Assembly (NCBI RefSeq): GCF_016599855.1
Contig: NZ_CP067041.1
Location: forward strand, 1,922,001 to 1,986,000
Length of the DNA stretch: 64,000 bases
Source: Bradyrhizobium diazoefficiens
GTDB taxonomy: Bacteria; Pseudomonadota; Alphaproteobacteria; Rhizobiales; Xanthobacteraceae
Direction of reading: 5' to 3'
Positions within the stretch are counted from its first letter, which is position 1. Every line of letters begins with the position of its first letter. The position numbers were made by a program, and so were the translations under genes. Shown here one piece after another: positions 8,917-17,327 of the stretch. Below the pieces are notes generated by a model. It saw nothing but the letters and a program-made list of their open reading frames with translations. It did not search any database and had not been told where the DNA came from.

Positions 8917-9818
8917 TCGACGTACCTTGTACCGTGTTGATGATACACGACGGAGCGTCGCGGTATAGCGACATTGCGCGACGCCAGGCTAAAATGGCTG
9001 GTTTCGAGATTGTGGAATTGAATGATCTTGCCAAGTTTGTTGATGATGACTGGCTCCACTTCGAGCGTCACTATAAGCATACCTCAGTGAATTCACTGTC
9101 GTTCGAAAAGGCTTGCTTCAAAAGATATTTTCGCGCCAAGGAGTATACTCGTCGCACGGGAGTCGATGAATTCGTCATGATCGACACCGACCTTATGCTC
9201 TTCCCGTCCGCATTGAGTGCGGGAAATAGCATGTTTTCGAGGATGCGGGCCGAGGGCAGGCTCGCGGGCGTCAGTGTGTGCGTAAGTCCTGAGGATTACT
9301 GGCATGCATCTCCTCACTGCTCGTTCTGGACAAGTCGTGGCGTGAACGATTTCGTCGATTACGTTAAGCATCTTGTCGAGGACGAAGCAGCATTTTCTGC
9401 GATGGAGGAAAGTGCGAGAGTCCGTTCGAACTACCCCGGCTTTTCCGACATGGTGGCCCTGGGTGGCTGGATGAAAGAGAACAACAGGGTTTTCAACATT
9501 TTGACTTCCATATCTGACGGCTTATGGGATCACAACGTCACTCTCGGTTGTCAGAATGAGCGTAAATTCCTGAATGTATTCGGCTCGAAATTGTTGACTT
9601 CTCGGGCGGGGCAACCCTGTGTCTTTGAGTTTGGCGAACGGTCGGCGAATCGAGTGAACGTTCATTCTTTGCACATGCAGGGGCGAGCAAAAGTTGCCAT
9701 GCGGAGCGTGGAACGAGGGCAGCTTATGGTCGCCAATGTTCTGTTGATGGCGCTGGGGTTTCTTAAGTTCTCGCGCCAAACCTGGCGCAACGTGGCGCGG
9801 GCTGTTCCGCAGAAGTAG
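8913..9818 (+). CDS. Putative GT-A-type glycosyltransferase of unknown family
   Basis: 301 residues, starting at an ATGA overlap with the GumK-like gene. The core reads EFVMIDTDLMLFPSAL near residues 85-100, a DxD motif followed by hydrophobics, as in nucleotide-sugar-dependent GT-A enzymes. A conserved-looking block NYPGFSDMVALGGWMKEN and a late HSLHMQG give candidate acceptor and metal-binding His residues. There is no signal peptide, so it is cytoplasmic. I cannot assign a CAZy family. Its context, coupled to one glycosyltransferase and followed by another and a flippase, supports a role in building the repeat unit. Confidence 0.6.
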   Translation: MIDVPCTVLMIHDGASRYSDIARRQAKMAGFEIVELNDLAKFVDDDWLHFERHYKHTSVNSLSFEKACFKRYFRAKEYTRRTGVDEFVMIDTDLMLFPSALSAGNSMFSRMRAEGRLAGVSVCVSPEDYWHASPHCSFWTSRGVNDFVDYVKHLVEDEAAFSAMEESARVRSNYPGFSDMVALGGWMKENNRVFNILTSISDGLWDHNVTLGCQNERKFLNVFGSKLLTSRAGQPCVFEFGERSANRVNVHSLHMQGRAKVAMRSVERGQLMVANVLLMALGFLKFSRQTWRNVARAVPQK

Positions 9819-9906
9819 TCCGTGCCGAGGTAGGACGCAGCAGATGTTGAACAAGATAAAATCTGCGAGCCGTTTCGCTTACTATGGAATCGTAGGCAAA
9901 TAATCG

Positions 9907-11037
9907 ATGCGGATCGCGCTATCGGCTAACTTTGTAAAGCCAGGCAGGGTAGGGGGCGTCGAGCAGGCCTTTTATAACCTTGCGTACGGGCTGCTGGACT
10001 GTGGCGCTGAAGTTACAATAGTTGCTGCCACACCGACGCGCCTTCCCGATGAGACAAAGAAGCGGCTGAGTCGGGGTGGAGCCAAATTAAAATATTTAGG
10101 AGGTCTAGAAAATCGCTTCGTAGCGGAGGAAATGTTTGCTCTTTCCTGCAGGGATGCGTTCGATGCTACGATATTTCCAAATTACTATCTCCCACTGGTG
10201 AGCAATAGTCGCTTCGGCAAGAAGATTGTCATTGTCCACGACCTCCAACATCTTCACTATCCGAATAATTTCAGCATCCAGAAGAAGCTATGGCTGCGCT
10301 ACAACCTCGCACGCTCGTTAAACCTGAGTGATGCAACGGTATGTATATCGGAGGCAACGTATTGCGATATTCGATCTCACTACGGCAGGACAAAATCTCG
10401 GCTGGAGGTTATTCAAAACGCAGTCGATTGGTCGCGTTTTGAGACCGGCGCGAGCGCGAATGCCGGTCAATCCGAGCGACCATACATCCTATCTGTAGCG
10501 CATCATTTCCCGCACAAAAATCTGGAAACGTTGATACGCGCCGTTGGGAAGGTTGCCCAGAGGGTGCCAAGCATCAGGCTTGTTTTAGTTGGACAGTCAT
10601 CAGCTAACCTCGGCTCTGGCAGCTACACGGATCGATTAAATGAAGTCATCAGCACATGCGGTCTTCAAAATCTCGTAATGTTTACTGGTCATATAGACGA
10701 CGCAACTTTGGGCGAGCTGTATAAGTCCGCTACTTTGTTCTGTTTCCCTTCACTGTTTGAAGGTTTTGGTTTGCCGCCAGTAGAAGCTATGGGCCTTGGG
10801 TCGGCGGCGATTGTAAGTGATATTGCGGCTCTACGCGAGGTGACGTTAGGACTCGCTAACTATGTGTCGGATCCTCGTTCGGTGGACGAGTGGGCAGACC
10901 AAATCCATGCCGTGTTATCGCGTTCGATCTCTCGAGAGGCATCCGGAGCGATTGCTGGTAAACTTCGCGAGGCATACTCCGGGCGTGCTATTGCAGAGAA
11001 ATACCTTGATTTGATCCATGATCTGGTGGTCCGTTGA
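9907..11037 (+). CDS. GT4 family glycosyltransferase
   Basis: 376 residues, GT-B fold. N-terminal acceptor domain begins MRIALSANFVKPGRVGGVEQAF. The donor domain carries YILSVAHHFPHKNLETLI and the EX7E-like motif FEGFGLPPVEAMGLG near residues 280-295. The region HDLQHLHYPNNF is typical of mannosyl/rhamnosyl GT4 enzymes of EPS clusters. It probably adds one sugar from a nucleotide donor to the lipid-linked unit on the cytoplasmic membrane face. Its stop overlaps the TTG start of the flippase gene at 11034. Confidence 0.88.
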   Translation: MRIALSANFVKPGRVGGVEQAFYNLAYGLLDCGAEVTIVAATPTRLPDETKKRLSRGGAKLKYLGGLENRFVAEEMFALSCRDAFDATIFPNYYLPLVSNSRFGKKIVIVHDLQHLHYPNNFSIQKKLWLRYNLARSLNLSDATVCISEATYCDIRSHYGRTKSRLEVIQNAVDWSRFETGASANAGQSERPYILSVAHHFPHKNLETLIRAVGKVAQRVPSIRLVLVGQSSANLGSGSYTDRLNEVISTCGLQNLVMFTGHIDDATLGELYKSATLFCFPSLFEGFGLPPVEAMGLGSAAIVSDIAALREVTLGLANYVSDPRSVDEWADQIHAVLSRSISREASGAIAGKLREAYSGRAIAEKYLDLIHDLVVR

Positions 11038-12293
11038 CAGCAAAGGTTGAGGACTCCCAAGGTGGCCCTGCCCGCAAAATTCCGAGCGTGCCAGGCAACC
11101 TGATACAGTTCATAATCAGCAATATAGGTGCGCAGGCCGTTTCGTTTGCCGCGGCGCTTATTCTTGGACGTTTAGTTACAACCTCGTCATTTGGGCAATA
11201 CAGTATATTCTTGGCGACGACATCCATAGGTTCGGCGCTGTTGCTGTCTCGGCTGGATATGGCCGTCGCGTTGTCGAAGGACGCAATCGAGATTGAAAAA
11301 AATACGGTTACCTCAATTGCCTTTGTGGTGGTGATCGGGAGCATAGTCGCGCCATTACTTTTTTGCGCGGCGATGCTGTCTCATCTACTTGCTATCGGTC
11401 TTGTCGACGCATGCGCGGCGTATGTCACGATTGTCGGCTTCTCGATTTACCAGATTCTGCTAATGCTGGCAGCTAATTCCCGGCGCACGAGAATCTATAG
11501 CGTCGGGCGTGTGCTGAATATTCTCATAATTATATTTGTTCAGACGTTATCAATTTTCATTTTTGGAGATTCGACGCTCGCGCTTGGGCACTCGATTGGT
11601 CAGGCTGTTTCCACAACGATCATGCTTCTTTTGCTGTGGCCCTTGCTCAAGACTTTTGGCGGGTCGTGCTCAAGCAGCCAAATTTCCGCGAGTTGCAGAA
11701 GGCTTTCATCCTATCTCATATGGGGCGGAGCCGCGGCGGGCGTAAACATTATGGCTCAGCGCGAGATATTGGTCCTTTTGGTGGCGTTGCTATATGGTAA
11801 TAGCCCCGCCGGTCTAGTCACCTTTTCGCTTCGCACGACAAACGGCGCTCTCGGTGCGATCTCTATCGCGCTGACACACTTTATCGCTCCTGAAGTCGGG
11901 ACTGCCGCTCATCATGGCCGAACTAAAATCTTGTTTCGGAACTACGCGCCTTGGATAATTGCGGCTGGTCTACTCATATTGGGGCCATTTCTGGTTTTTA
12001 GCAAAGAACTTTATGGTCTTGTGTTCGGTTTGCAGTGGTCTGACGCTGGTAATTATGTTCGAGCACTCTCTCCGATTTTTATTTGCCAATTTGTTATTTC
12101 GCCTTTCTCGACCTCGATGTTTGCACGCAATCAGCACATCACGGTCCTGGTTTGGGATATTGCGAGGATAGGCTTTGTTTGTGCAGCCGCATGGTTCGCA
12201 TACTCGGCGGAGGTTTCTGTCCTTCCATTTTTGGTGGTTGTCTCTGTAGCCTACTCGTTTTTCTATCTGTGGCTTCTTTGGCGATCTTTGTGA
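11034..12293 (+). CDS. Wzx-type oligosaccharide flippase
   Basis: 419 residues with about 12 hydrophobic segments and an N-terminal pattern typical of the PST/MATE-like superfamily (ILGRLVTTSSFGQYSIF). The start is a TTG that overlaps the previous stop (TTGA). The protein should move undecaprenyl-linked repeat units of module 1 across the inner membrane. It is AT-rich compared with the wzc and transferase genes, like the rest of this cassette. Two further flippases lie at 40328 and 47754. Confidence 0.85.
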   Translation: MTAKVEDSQGGPARKIPSVPGNLIQFIISNIGAQAVSFAAALILGRLVTTSSFGQYSIFLATTSIGSALLLSRLDMAVALSKDAIEIEKNTVTSIAFVVVIGSIVAPLLFCAAMLSHLLAIGLVDACAAYVTIVGFSIYQILLMLAANSRRTRIYSVGRVLNILIIIFVQTLSIFIFGDSTLALGHSIGQAVSTTIMLLLLWPLLKTFGGSCSSSQISASCRRLSSYLIWGGAAAGVNIMAQREILVLLVALLYGNSPAGLVTFSLRTTNGALGAISIALTHFIAPEVGTAAHHGRTKILFRNYAPWIIAAGLLILGPFLVFSKELYGLVFGLQWSDAGNYVRALSPIFICQFVISPFSTSMFARNQHITVLVWDIARIGFVCAAAWFAYSAEVSVLPFLVVVSVAYSFFYLWLLWRSL

Positions 12294-12309
12294 CTTCAAC
12301 AGGATAAAC

Positions 12310-13065
12310 TTGAAGGCCGATCGGAATATGCTGAAGCAAGATGTAAAACAAACTAGTTCGGAATTGAGCCGCGCATTGCGTAGGCTTAGATTGTGGCGTC
12401 GGTTACAGCCCCTGATAAATGTTACGGGGGGTGTCCACAGCCGAGAGATATTCTATCAAGGAATGGTCTATCAAAGCGCTTTGGCAATGGACCTGCACCT
12501 GCCGCCTCTCTATCCAGTTCATTCGGCGGCAAACTACGGCCTTCTCTACATTTTGATGAGGGCCGTTACAGAGATGGGCTGTTCTACGGTTCTGGAGTTA
12601 GGGGCGGGCCAAACGACTCGGTTTTTAGATTCGCTTCAGGTGCGAAAGCCGGAAATGAAGGTGGTCACTCTGGAAAGCAATAAGGAGTGGCACGAAAAGA
12701 TATCGAAAATGGTTTCGCACGAAGTTTTTCACCAGCCTCTCGTTCGAAGGAATATCGCGGGAATCGAGGTGGACGCGTACGTTGATCTTACTCCCTTGAA
12801 AGATACAAAATTTGATTTGGTGTTGGTTGATGGCCCGCATGGATCGAAGCGCAACTCGCGTTGGACTAGCTTGGAAATCCTATCCGGGCATCTTGCGGAG
12901 GAATTTATAGTCATCTTCGACGACGCAGAGAGGATCGGCGAGCAGGACACTATTCGTCAGTTCATGCAGTCCTACATTGGAAAGATAGAGTTCAGCACCG
13001 TGACGAGCATGAAATGCCAATTTGTGGCATTCTCTCCAAAATTTCGAGCTGCAAAGTATCTGTAG
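12310..13065 (+). CDS. Putative class I SAM-dependent methyltransferase
   Basis: 251 residues from a TTG with AGGA five bases upstream (ATG 12328 is the alternative). Motif I is VLELGAGQTTRFL near residues 98-110, followed by an acidic residue after strand 2 (VVTLESNKEW) and FDLVLVDGPHG in the motif-IV position. These suggest a Rossmann methyltransferase-like fold. Sequence cannot show whether it methylates a sugar of the polymer or acts on another substrate. It lies 16 bases after the flippase gene, in the same AT-rich cassette. Confidence 0.6.
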   Translation: MKADRNMLKQDVKQTSSELSRALRRLRLWRRLQPLINVTGGVHSREIFYQGMVYQSALAMDLHLPPLYPVHSAANYGLLYILMRAVTEMGCSTVLELGAGQTTRFLDSLQVRKPEMKVVTLESNKEWHEKISKMVSHEVFHQPLVRRNIAGIEVDAYVDLTPLKDTKFDLVLVDGPHGSKRNSRWTSLEILSGHLAEEFIVIFDDAERIGEQDTIRQFMQSYIGKIEFSTVTSMKCQFVAFSPKFRAAKYL

Positions 13066-13117
13066 AGCTACTTTGCAAGACTACGCCTGATCGAGAGCAT
13101 CCCGGAGAAGGTTTATC

Positions 13118-14185
13118 GTGGTGAGAATGGATAGACGAGATGCGCTTCGCTTCGGCGTTTCAGCTGTGATGGGAGCGAGCGCACTCTTGGAGGGATCGAG
13201 TCGTTTGCAGGCCGGCACGGAAGGCGTGGGGGTTGGTCGCGCTAAGTGGATGTCTGGCAATTGGGGAATCATGGTGCACTGGATTCCGCCCGGTCCTGCC
13301 CCGGAGGTTGGGGCCAGAATTCGAGATCTAGAATCTGCCGTGAACCAGTTCGACGTGCCGCGTTTCGTCGCTGATGTTTCTGAGTGTGGTGCCTCGTGGG
13401 TAATCTTCACTCTCGGACAGAATACAGGGGTCTATCTCGGTCGGAATGAATTTTTGGTACAAAGAGGCTTTGATAAGCTTCAGTCCAACCGAGATTTTGC
13501 TCTCGAAGTGGCTACGGCGCTCAAGGTCGGAGGTCGAAAGTTTATCGCCTATTTGCCCGGGGAAGTCGGTAACTCTCGTCAAGTGCAAACATTGTTCAAT
13601 TGGAATGCGGCTGGAAAAAGCGAGTTTGAAGAATCATATTTGCCGTTCGTGAAAGCCTATTCGGACCATCTCGGTAAAAATTGCGATGGATGGTTCTTTG
13701 ACGGCTGCTATGATTCCAAGAGCTATCCTTGGTCTGAGCGCAATTGGCGCAATTGGGCAGCGGCGGCTAGAAGCGGATATTTGGAGCGAGCCTTAGCATT
13801 CAACGATGGCTCCTTCCTGTCTCGAAAGACACTTCCGACGAATGCAGAGCAGGATTTCCTATCGGGAGAGTGTGCAGGTATTATCGACGGGCACGCCGCA
13901 CTCGGTCGTGATCTGCGTGAATGGTTTCAGCCAAGTCAGGCGATGGTTGCCAACACTGGCTGCCTATATCACGTGCTTACCCCGATCGATTGTAACGGAA
14001 AATGGGGACATGAGGTTCCTGGTCCGATGCCGCCTCCGAAGTACGAAGATGCCCAATTGTTTTCGTTTGCAAGGAACTGGTTGCAAGTAGGGGCAGCCGT
14101 AACGCTAAATGTCGGCATCTATCAAGAAGGTCATTTAGGTTCTGCGACCGTTGCCCAACTCAAGCGCTTGAAAGCTGCAACCTAA
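13118..14185 (+). CDS. Exported GH29-like (alpha-L-fucosidase-type) glycoside hydrolase
   Basis: 355 residues from GTG 13118 (GTG 13121 and ATG 13127 are alternatives; GGAG lies about 10 bases upstream). The N-terminus MDRRDALRFGVSAVMGASALL looks like a Tat signal. Then KWMSGNWGIMVHW matches the ARFGMFIHWG region of GH29, CGASWVIFTLGQNTG the AKYVVLTxKHHDG region, and DGWFFDGCYD the LWFDG motif that holds the nucleophile Asp. It may trim or edit fucosylated glycan in the periplasm, which fits the gmd/fcl genes downstream. It could instead be a non-catalytic relative, as the acid/base residue is not clear. Confidence 0.6.
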   Translation: MVRMDRRDALRFGVSAVMGASALLEGSSRLQAGTEGVGVGRAKWMSGNWGIMVHWIPPGPAPEVGARIRDLESAVNQFDVPRFVADVSECGASWVIFTLGQNTGVYLGRNEFLVQRGFDKLQSNRDFALEVATALKVGGRKFIAYLPGEVGNSRQVQTLFNWNAAGKSEFEESYLPFVKAYSDHLGKNCDGWFFDGCYDSKSYPWSERNWRNWAAAARSGYLERALAFNDGSFLSRKTLPTNAEQDFLSGECAGIIDGHAALGRDLREWFQPSQAMVANTGCLYHVLTPIDCNGKWGHEVPGPMPPPKYEDAQLFSFARNWLQVGAAVTLNVGIYQEGHLGSATVAQLKRLKAAT

Positions 14186-14249
14186 GATGCGAACGCCGGC
14201 CAGACATCTGTGTAAAGATTGCAGCTATTCAGCAAGATGATGTTCGGCG

Positions 14250-15536
14250 TTATGGGTCGACCGGGATCCCAGTCGGAGTTGCACGCCGCCAAGATGATGC
14301 TCGATTCGGATGACGTGGAGATACACTAACGACCACCGCGAATATAATAAATGTCAAGGCGAGGAGGAATCCATATCCATTGTAAAAGTAGTTAAATCGA
14401 GCAAACTCAAAGATTGCGACGAAGCTAACCGGATATAAGCAAACCCCAATCGGATTTTCGTCTGCGAACAAGCGGCCAAGGCGTCCGAAGATATAAAACT
14501 TTGCGATCACTAACGGAATGAAGAAGTAGCTGAAGTCGCTGAAATCCTGAGCGAGGCCACCGGGATTACTCAGGCCCGAGTTGGTCAAGCCCGCCGAATT
14601 AAGTTCCAAAAGTAGAGCCTTAGTTCCGGCAGCGACGTCAGTAACTTTTCCCGCGCCGAGTAGCTTGTAAAACGGATCGGCGAAGTAAAATACGTCCGAA
14701 GTCAATCCTTGGAAAAGGCCAGCGTAGAGCTTATTGATAGTATCGGCATAGTAGATAAGAGTGTCGTTTAGCTCGAAATAGATCGCATCAAGCGTGTCTC
14801 CAGTAAGTCGAACGCCTTGAGTAACGAGTCGATCTCGCAAAGCCAAAGCCATGTAGATTGGTAAGAACGGCATCGCTGCGAAAACGTACTTCAGTAGCGA
14901 GCGGCGCGTTACTCCCTGATAGCAGATCGAACCAACAATCAAAAATTCCAACACCGCGGACCGTTCGCTCAGCGCGATGGCTCGAACAAAGATGCTTGCA
15001 AATAGCACAAGCACTGCAAGCACAATCTCCTTCGTTATTCGTCCAACCGAGGCCAAATACACGGGGAGCGCAACGATATACAATCTGAGCAATACGCCGA
15101 CCCCTTGAAAATCCAAGGCCGCGCGGGCTGTTAAGAAGCTTCCAGATCGATATGCTACAAATGTGTAGGCCGCTACAATTACACTTATGCAGGCACATGC
15201 CCACAACGTCGCACGCGCAAAGCTAGGTGCCCATGCTGCTAATCTCTTCCTGCCGGAGTGTACCTTGACGCCCGTTTGAGGAAAGATGCTTCTATAGCGA
15301 GCCATCTTCTTATAACCGAAGTGGGTCGCACCAAGCAAAACTAGGACAATAATGCCGGCCAACATAATGTGCTCAACTGGGTCCAGGACGCGGCCCAGCG
15401 AGAAGATAATATTGTCTTCCGCCAGCAGATAAGGAACTAGCGTCATAGTTCCAAAGAACGACGCTGCTGCGTATGGGGAGGCCAGCCAAGGCAATTGTTT
15501 TGCTTTGTTACCCATTGTGATCAATAGCTTGTTCAT
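14250..15536 (-). CDS. Polytopic membrane protein, probable Wzy-like polymerase
   Basis: 428 residues, start ATG at 15536. About ten hydrophobic segments are interrupted by a polar stretch near residues 235-330 that could be the long periplasmic loop of Wzy/O-antigen polymerases. No strict motif exists for that family, so the call rests on topology, length and context. It is AT-rich like the glycosyltransferase cassette and points opposite to it, converging on the GH29-like gene. Together with the flippase at 11034 it could form a Wzx/Wzy pair for the cassette-encoded unit. Confidence 0.6.
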   Translation of the reverse strand: MNKLLITMGNKAKQLPWLASPYAAASFFGTMTLVPYLLAEDNIIFSLGRVLDPVEHIMLAGIIVLVLLGATHFGYKKMARYRSIFPQTGVKVHSGRKRLAAWAPSFARATLWACACISVIVAAYTFVAYRSGSFLTARAALDFQGVGVLLRLYIVALPVYLASVGRITKEIVLAVLVLFASIFVRAIALSERSAVLEFLIVGSICYQGVTRRSLLKYVFAAMPFLPIYMALALRDRLVTQGVRLTGDTLDAIYFELNDTLIYYADTINKLYAGLFQGLTSDVFYFADPFYKLLGAGKVTDVAAGTKALLLELNSAGLTNSGLSNPGGLAQDFSDFSYFFIPLVIAKFYIFGRLGRLFADENPIGVCLYPVSFVAIFEFARFNYFYNGYGFLLALTFIIFAVVVSVSPRHPNRASSWRRATPTGIPVDP

Positions 15537-15692
15537 TGGTTGGCGCGTTCGGCCGAGACTGGCGCTATCACATCTCGAATATCGCCGATGATGTTTCGTT
15601 GCTGCTCGCCGCAGTCCACGAGCTTGATGAGGCCATCATCGTGATTGCACTCTCTGTTCGGTTGCGCGAACAGATGGATATTCATCCGCTTC

Positions 15693-17192
15693 TTAATATG
15701 CCGAAGTTTGGCGAATGGAAACCCCGATCGTTCTGACGATGATCAGCAAGTCGTTCCATACGCTCCAATTATTGATATACCACAAATCAAACTCCACGCG
15801 CTTCTGCATCAGATTGAGCGTGCGGGTTTCTCCGCGGTAACCATTAACCTGGGCCCAGCCGGTGATGCCGGGCTTGACGTGGTGGCGGAAGGCGTAGTTG
15901 CCGATGATCTGCTCGTATTCCGAGTTGTGCGCGGCCGCGTGCGGGCGGGGGCCGACCAGCGACATGTCGCCGTTCAGCACGTTGAAGAGCTGCGGCAGCT
16001 CGTCGATCGAGGTCTTGCGAAGCAGTTTGCCGATGCCGGTCACGCGCGGGTCGTTCCGGCTCGCCTGAACGATTTTCGGGCCGTCCTCGAGCACGCGCAT
16101 GGTGCGGAACTTGAAGATCCGGAAGGCGCGGCCGTTGAAGCCGTTGCGGGTCTGGAAGAAGAACACCGGCCCCTTCGAGGTGGCCTTGATCAGCAGCGCC
16201 GTCACCAGCATCACCGGGGCGAATACGACGAGCGCCAGGCTCGCTCCGGCGAGGTCGAACGCACGCTTGATCGCGCGCTCCTTCCAGGACAGCGGCGCCC
16301 GGCGCAGTTCGGCCGTCCAGGTGGTGCCGGTGTTGACCAGCGGATAGCGCAGGAAGCGCGCGGCATGCGCATCGGGGACCAGATAAACGGGGATCGGCAG
16401 GATTTTCAGCGCGTCCAGAAGGCTGTCGATCGCGTGTTGCCTGGTCCAGCTCATCAGCAGAAAAACATGTTCAATCCGATTCTCGCGCGCATAGGCGATC
16501 AGCTCGTCGAAACGCGGCGCGATGGTGGAGAGGAGCAGTGGCGAAGCAAGCTCGTTGGCACGGATCTCCAGGATCCGCATCAGGCGATAGCCGTGCTGGG
16601 CGAGGTCCAACGCGGCGTTGGAGGAGGCCGGCAGGCCCAATTCGGCGATCATGATCGCGCGGGCGTTGGCGAACGCGCCGGTCCGCAACGCACGGGCAGT
16701 CCAGCGTGCGGCCGCGGCTTTCCAGCCAAGCAGCAGGATGAGCCCGACCAGATAGAACGAGATCATGGTGCCGCGGGAGAACTCGTCGCTGACCTTCATG
16801 GTGAAGGCGATCGCCAGCAATGCGCCGAACAGGCCCGTCCATGTCGCCAGCGTCATCCGGAAGCTGCGCGGAAGGTCGGTGATGGCCTTCAGGCGGTAGC
16901 CATGCTGCACTATAGTCAGCAGGATGAAATTTATTGCAACCAGCACGCTCGCCGCTACGTAGACGTCGGCCTTGCCGACTGCCCCCGCGGTGACGAGATG
17001 ATACCCGACCGCACAGCCAATCCCGCCGCTGACGATCAGAGCCGCATCGATCACCGGCATCAACCGTTCGACGACCGAAGGTTGCATAAGGCGCGCGGCA
17101 AACCCTTTGGATGTGACGGCCGCTTGCTCGCCGGGACGAATTATCGCAGGCAAATCATGAACAGGCGTCGGCCGAGGGGTTAGAATATTCAT
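15693..17192 (-). CDS. Undecaprenyl-phosphate sugar-1-phosphate transferase (WcaJ/GumD type)
   Basis: 499 residues. The N-terminal ~290 residues hold four or five membrane segments and a CoA-binding-like domain; the C-terminal bacterial sugar transferase domain has RNGFNGRAFRIFKFRTMR, RKTSIDELPQLFNV, GDMSLVGPRPHA and HHVKPGITGWAQVNGYRG. The enzyme starts a repeat unit by transferring a sugar phosphate, usually glucose-1-P, from a UDP-sugar to undecaprenyl phosphate. GC content returns to the genomic level here, in contrast to 7.3-15.5 kb. A paralogue is at 28792. Confidence 0.92.
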   Translation of the reverse strand: MNILTPRPTPVHDLPAIIRPGEQAAVTSKGFAARLMQPSVVERLMPVIDAALIVSGGIGCAVGYHLVTAGAVGKADVYVAASVLVAINFILLTIVQHGYRLKAITDLPRSFRMTLATWTGLFGALLAIAFTMKVSDEFSRGTMISFYLVGLILLLGWKAAAARWTARALRTGAFANARAIMIAELGLPASSNAALDLAQHGYRLMRILEIRANELASPLLLSTIAPRFDELIAYARENRIEHVFLLMSWTRQHAIDSLLDALKILPIPVYLVPDAHAARFLRYPLVNTGTTWTAELRRAPLSWKERAIKRAFDLAGASLALVVFAPVMLVTALLIKATSKGPVFFFQTRNGFNGRAFRIFKFRTMRVLEDGPKIVQASRNDPRVTGIGKLLRKTSIDELPQLFNVLNGDMSLVGPRPHAAAHNSEYEQIIGNYAFRHHVKPGITGWAQVNGYRGETRTLNLMQKRVEFDLWYINNWSVWNDLLIIVRTIGVSIRQTSAY

Positions 17193-17327
17193 CCTGCCAA
17201 ACCCATTGACTCAAATAGACTGCCAAATATGCAACCGCTATCAGCCGAAACAGCTGTCAAAACAAGGGGAAGGAAAAAGTAACCTTACCCTCCACCTTTG
17301 ATTGTAGCCCATCTTGCCTCTATTGAA

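Noticed and set aside
13050..13074. Hairpin GCAAAGTA / TACTTTGC around the stop of the methyltransferase-like gene
   Set aside because: The loop is ten bases and no T run follows, so it is not convincing as a terminator.
15645..17183. 512-codon plus-strand frame
   Set aside because: Shadow of the sugar-phosphate transferase gene on the minus strand, with no domain of its own.
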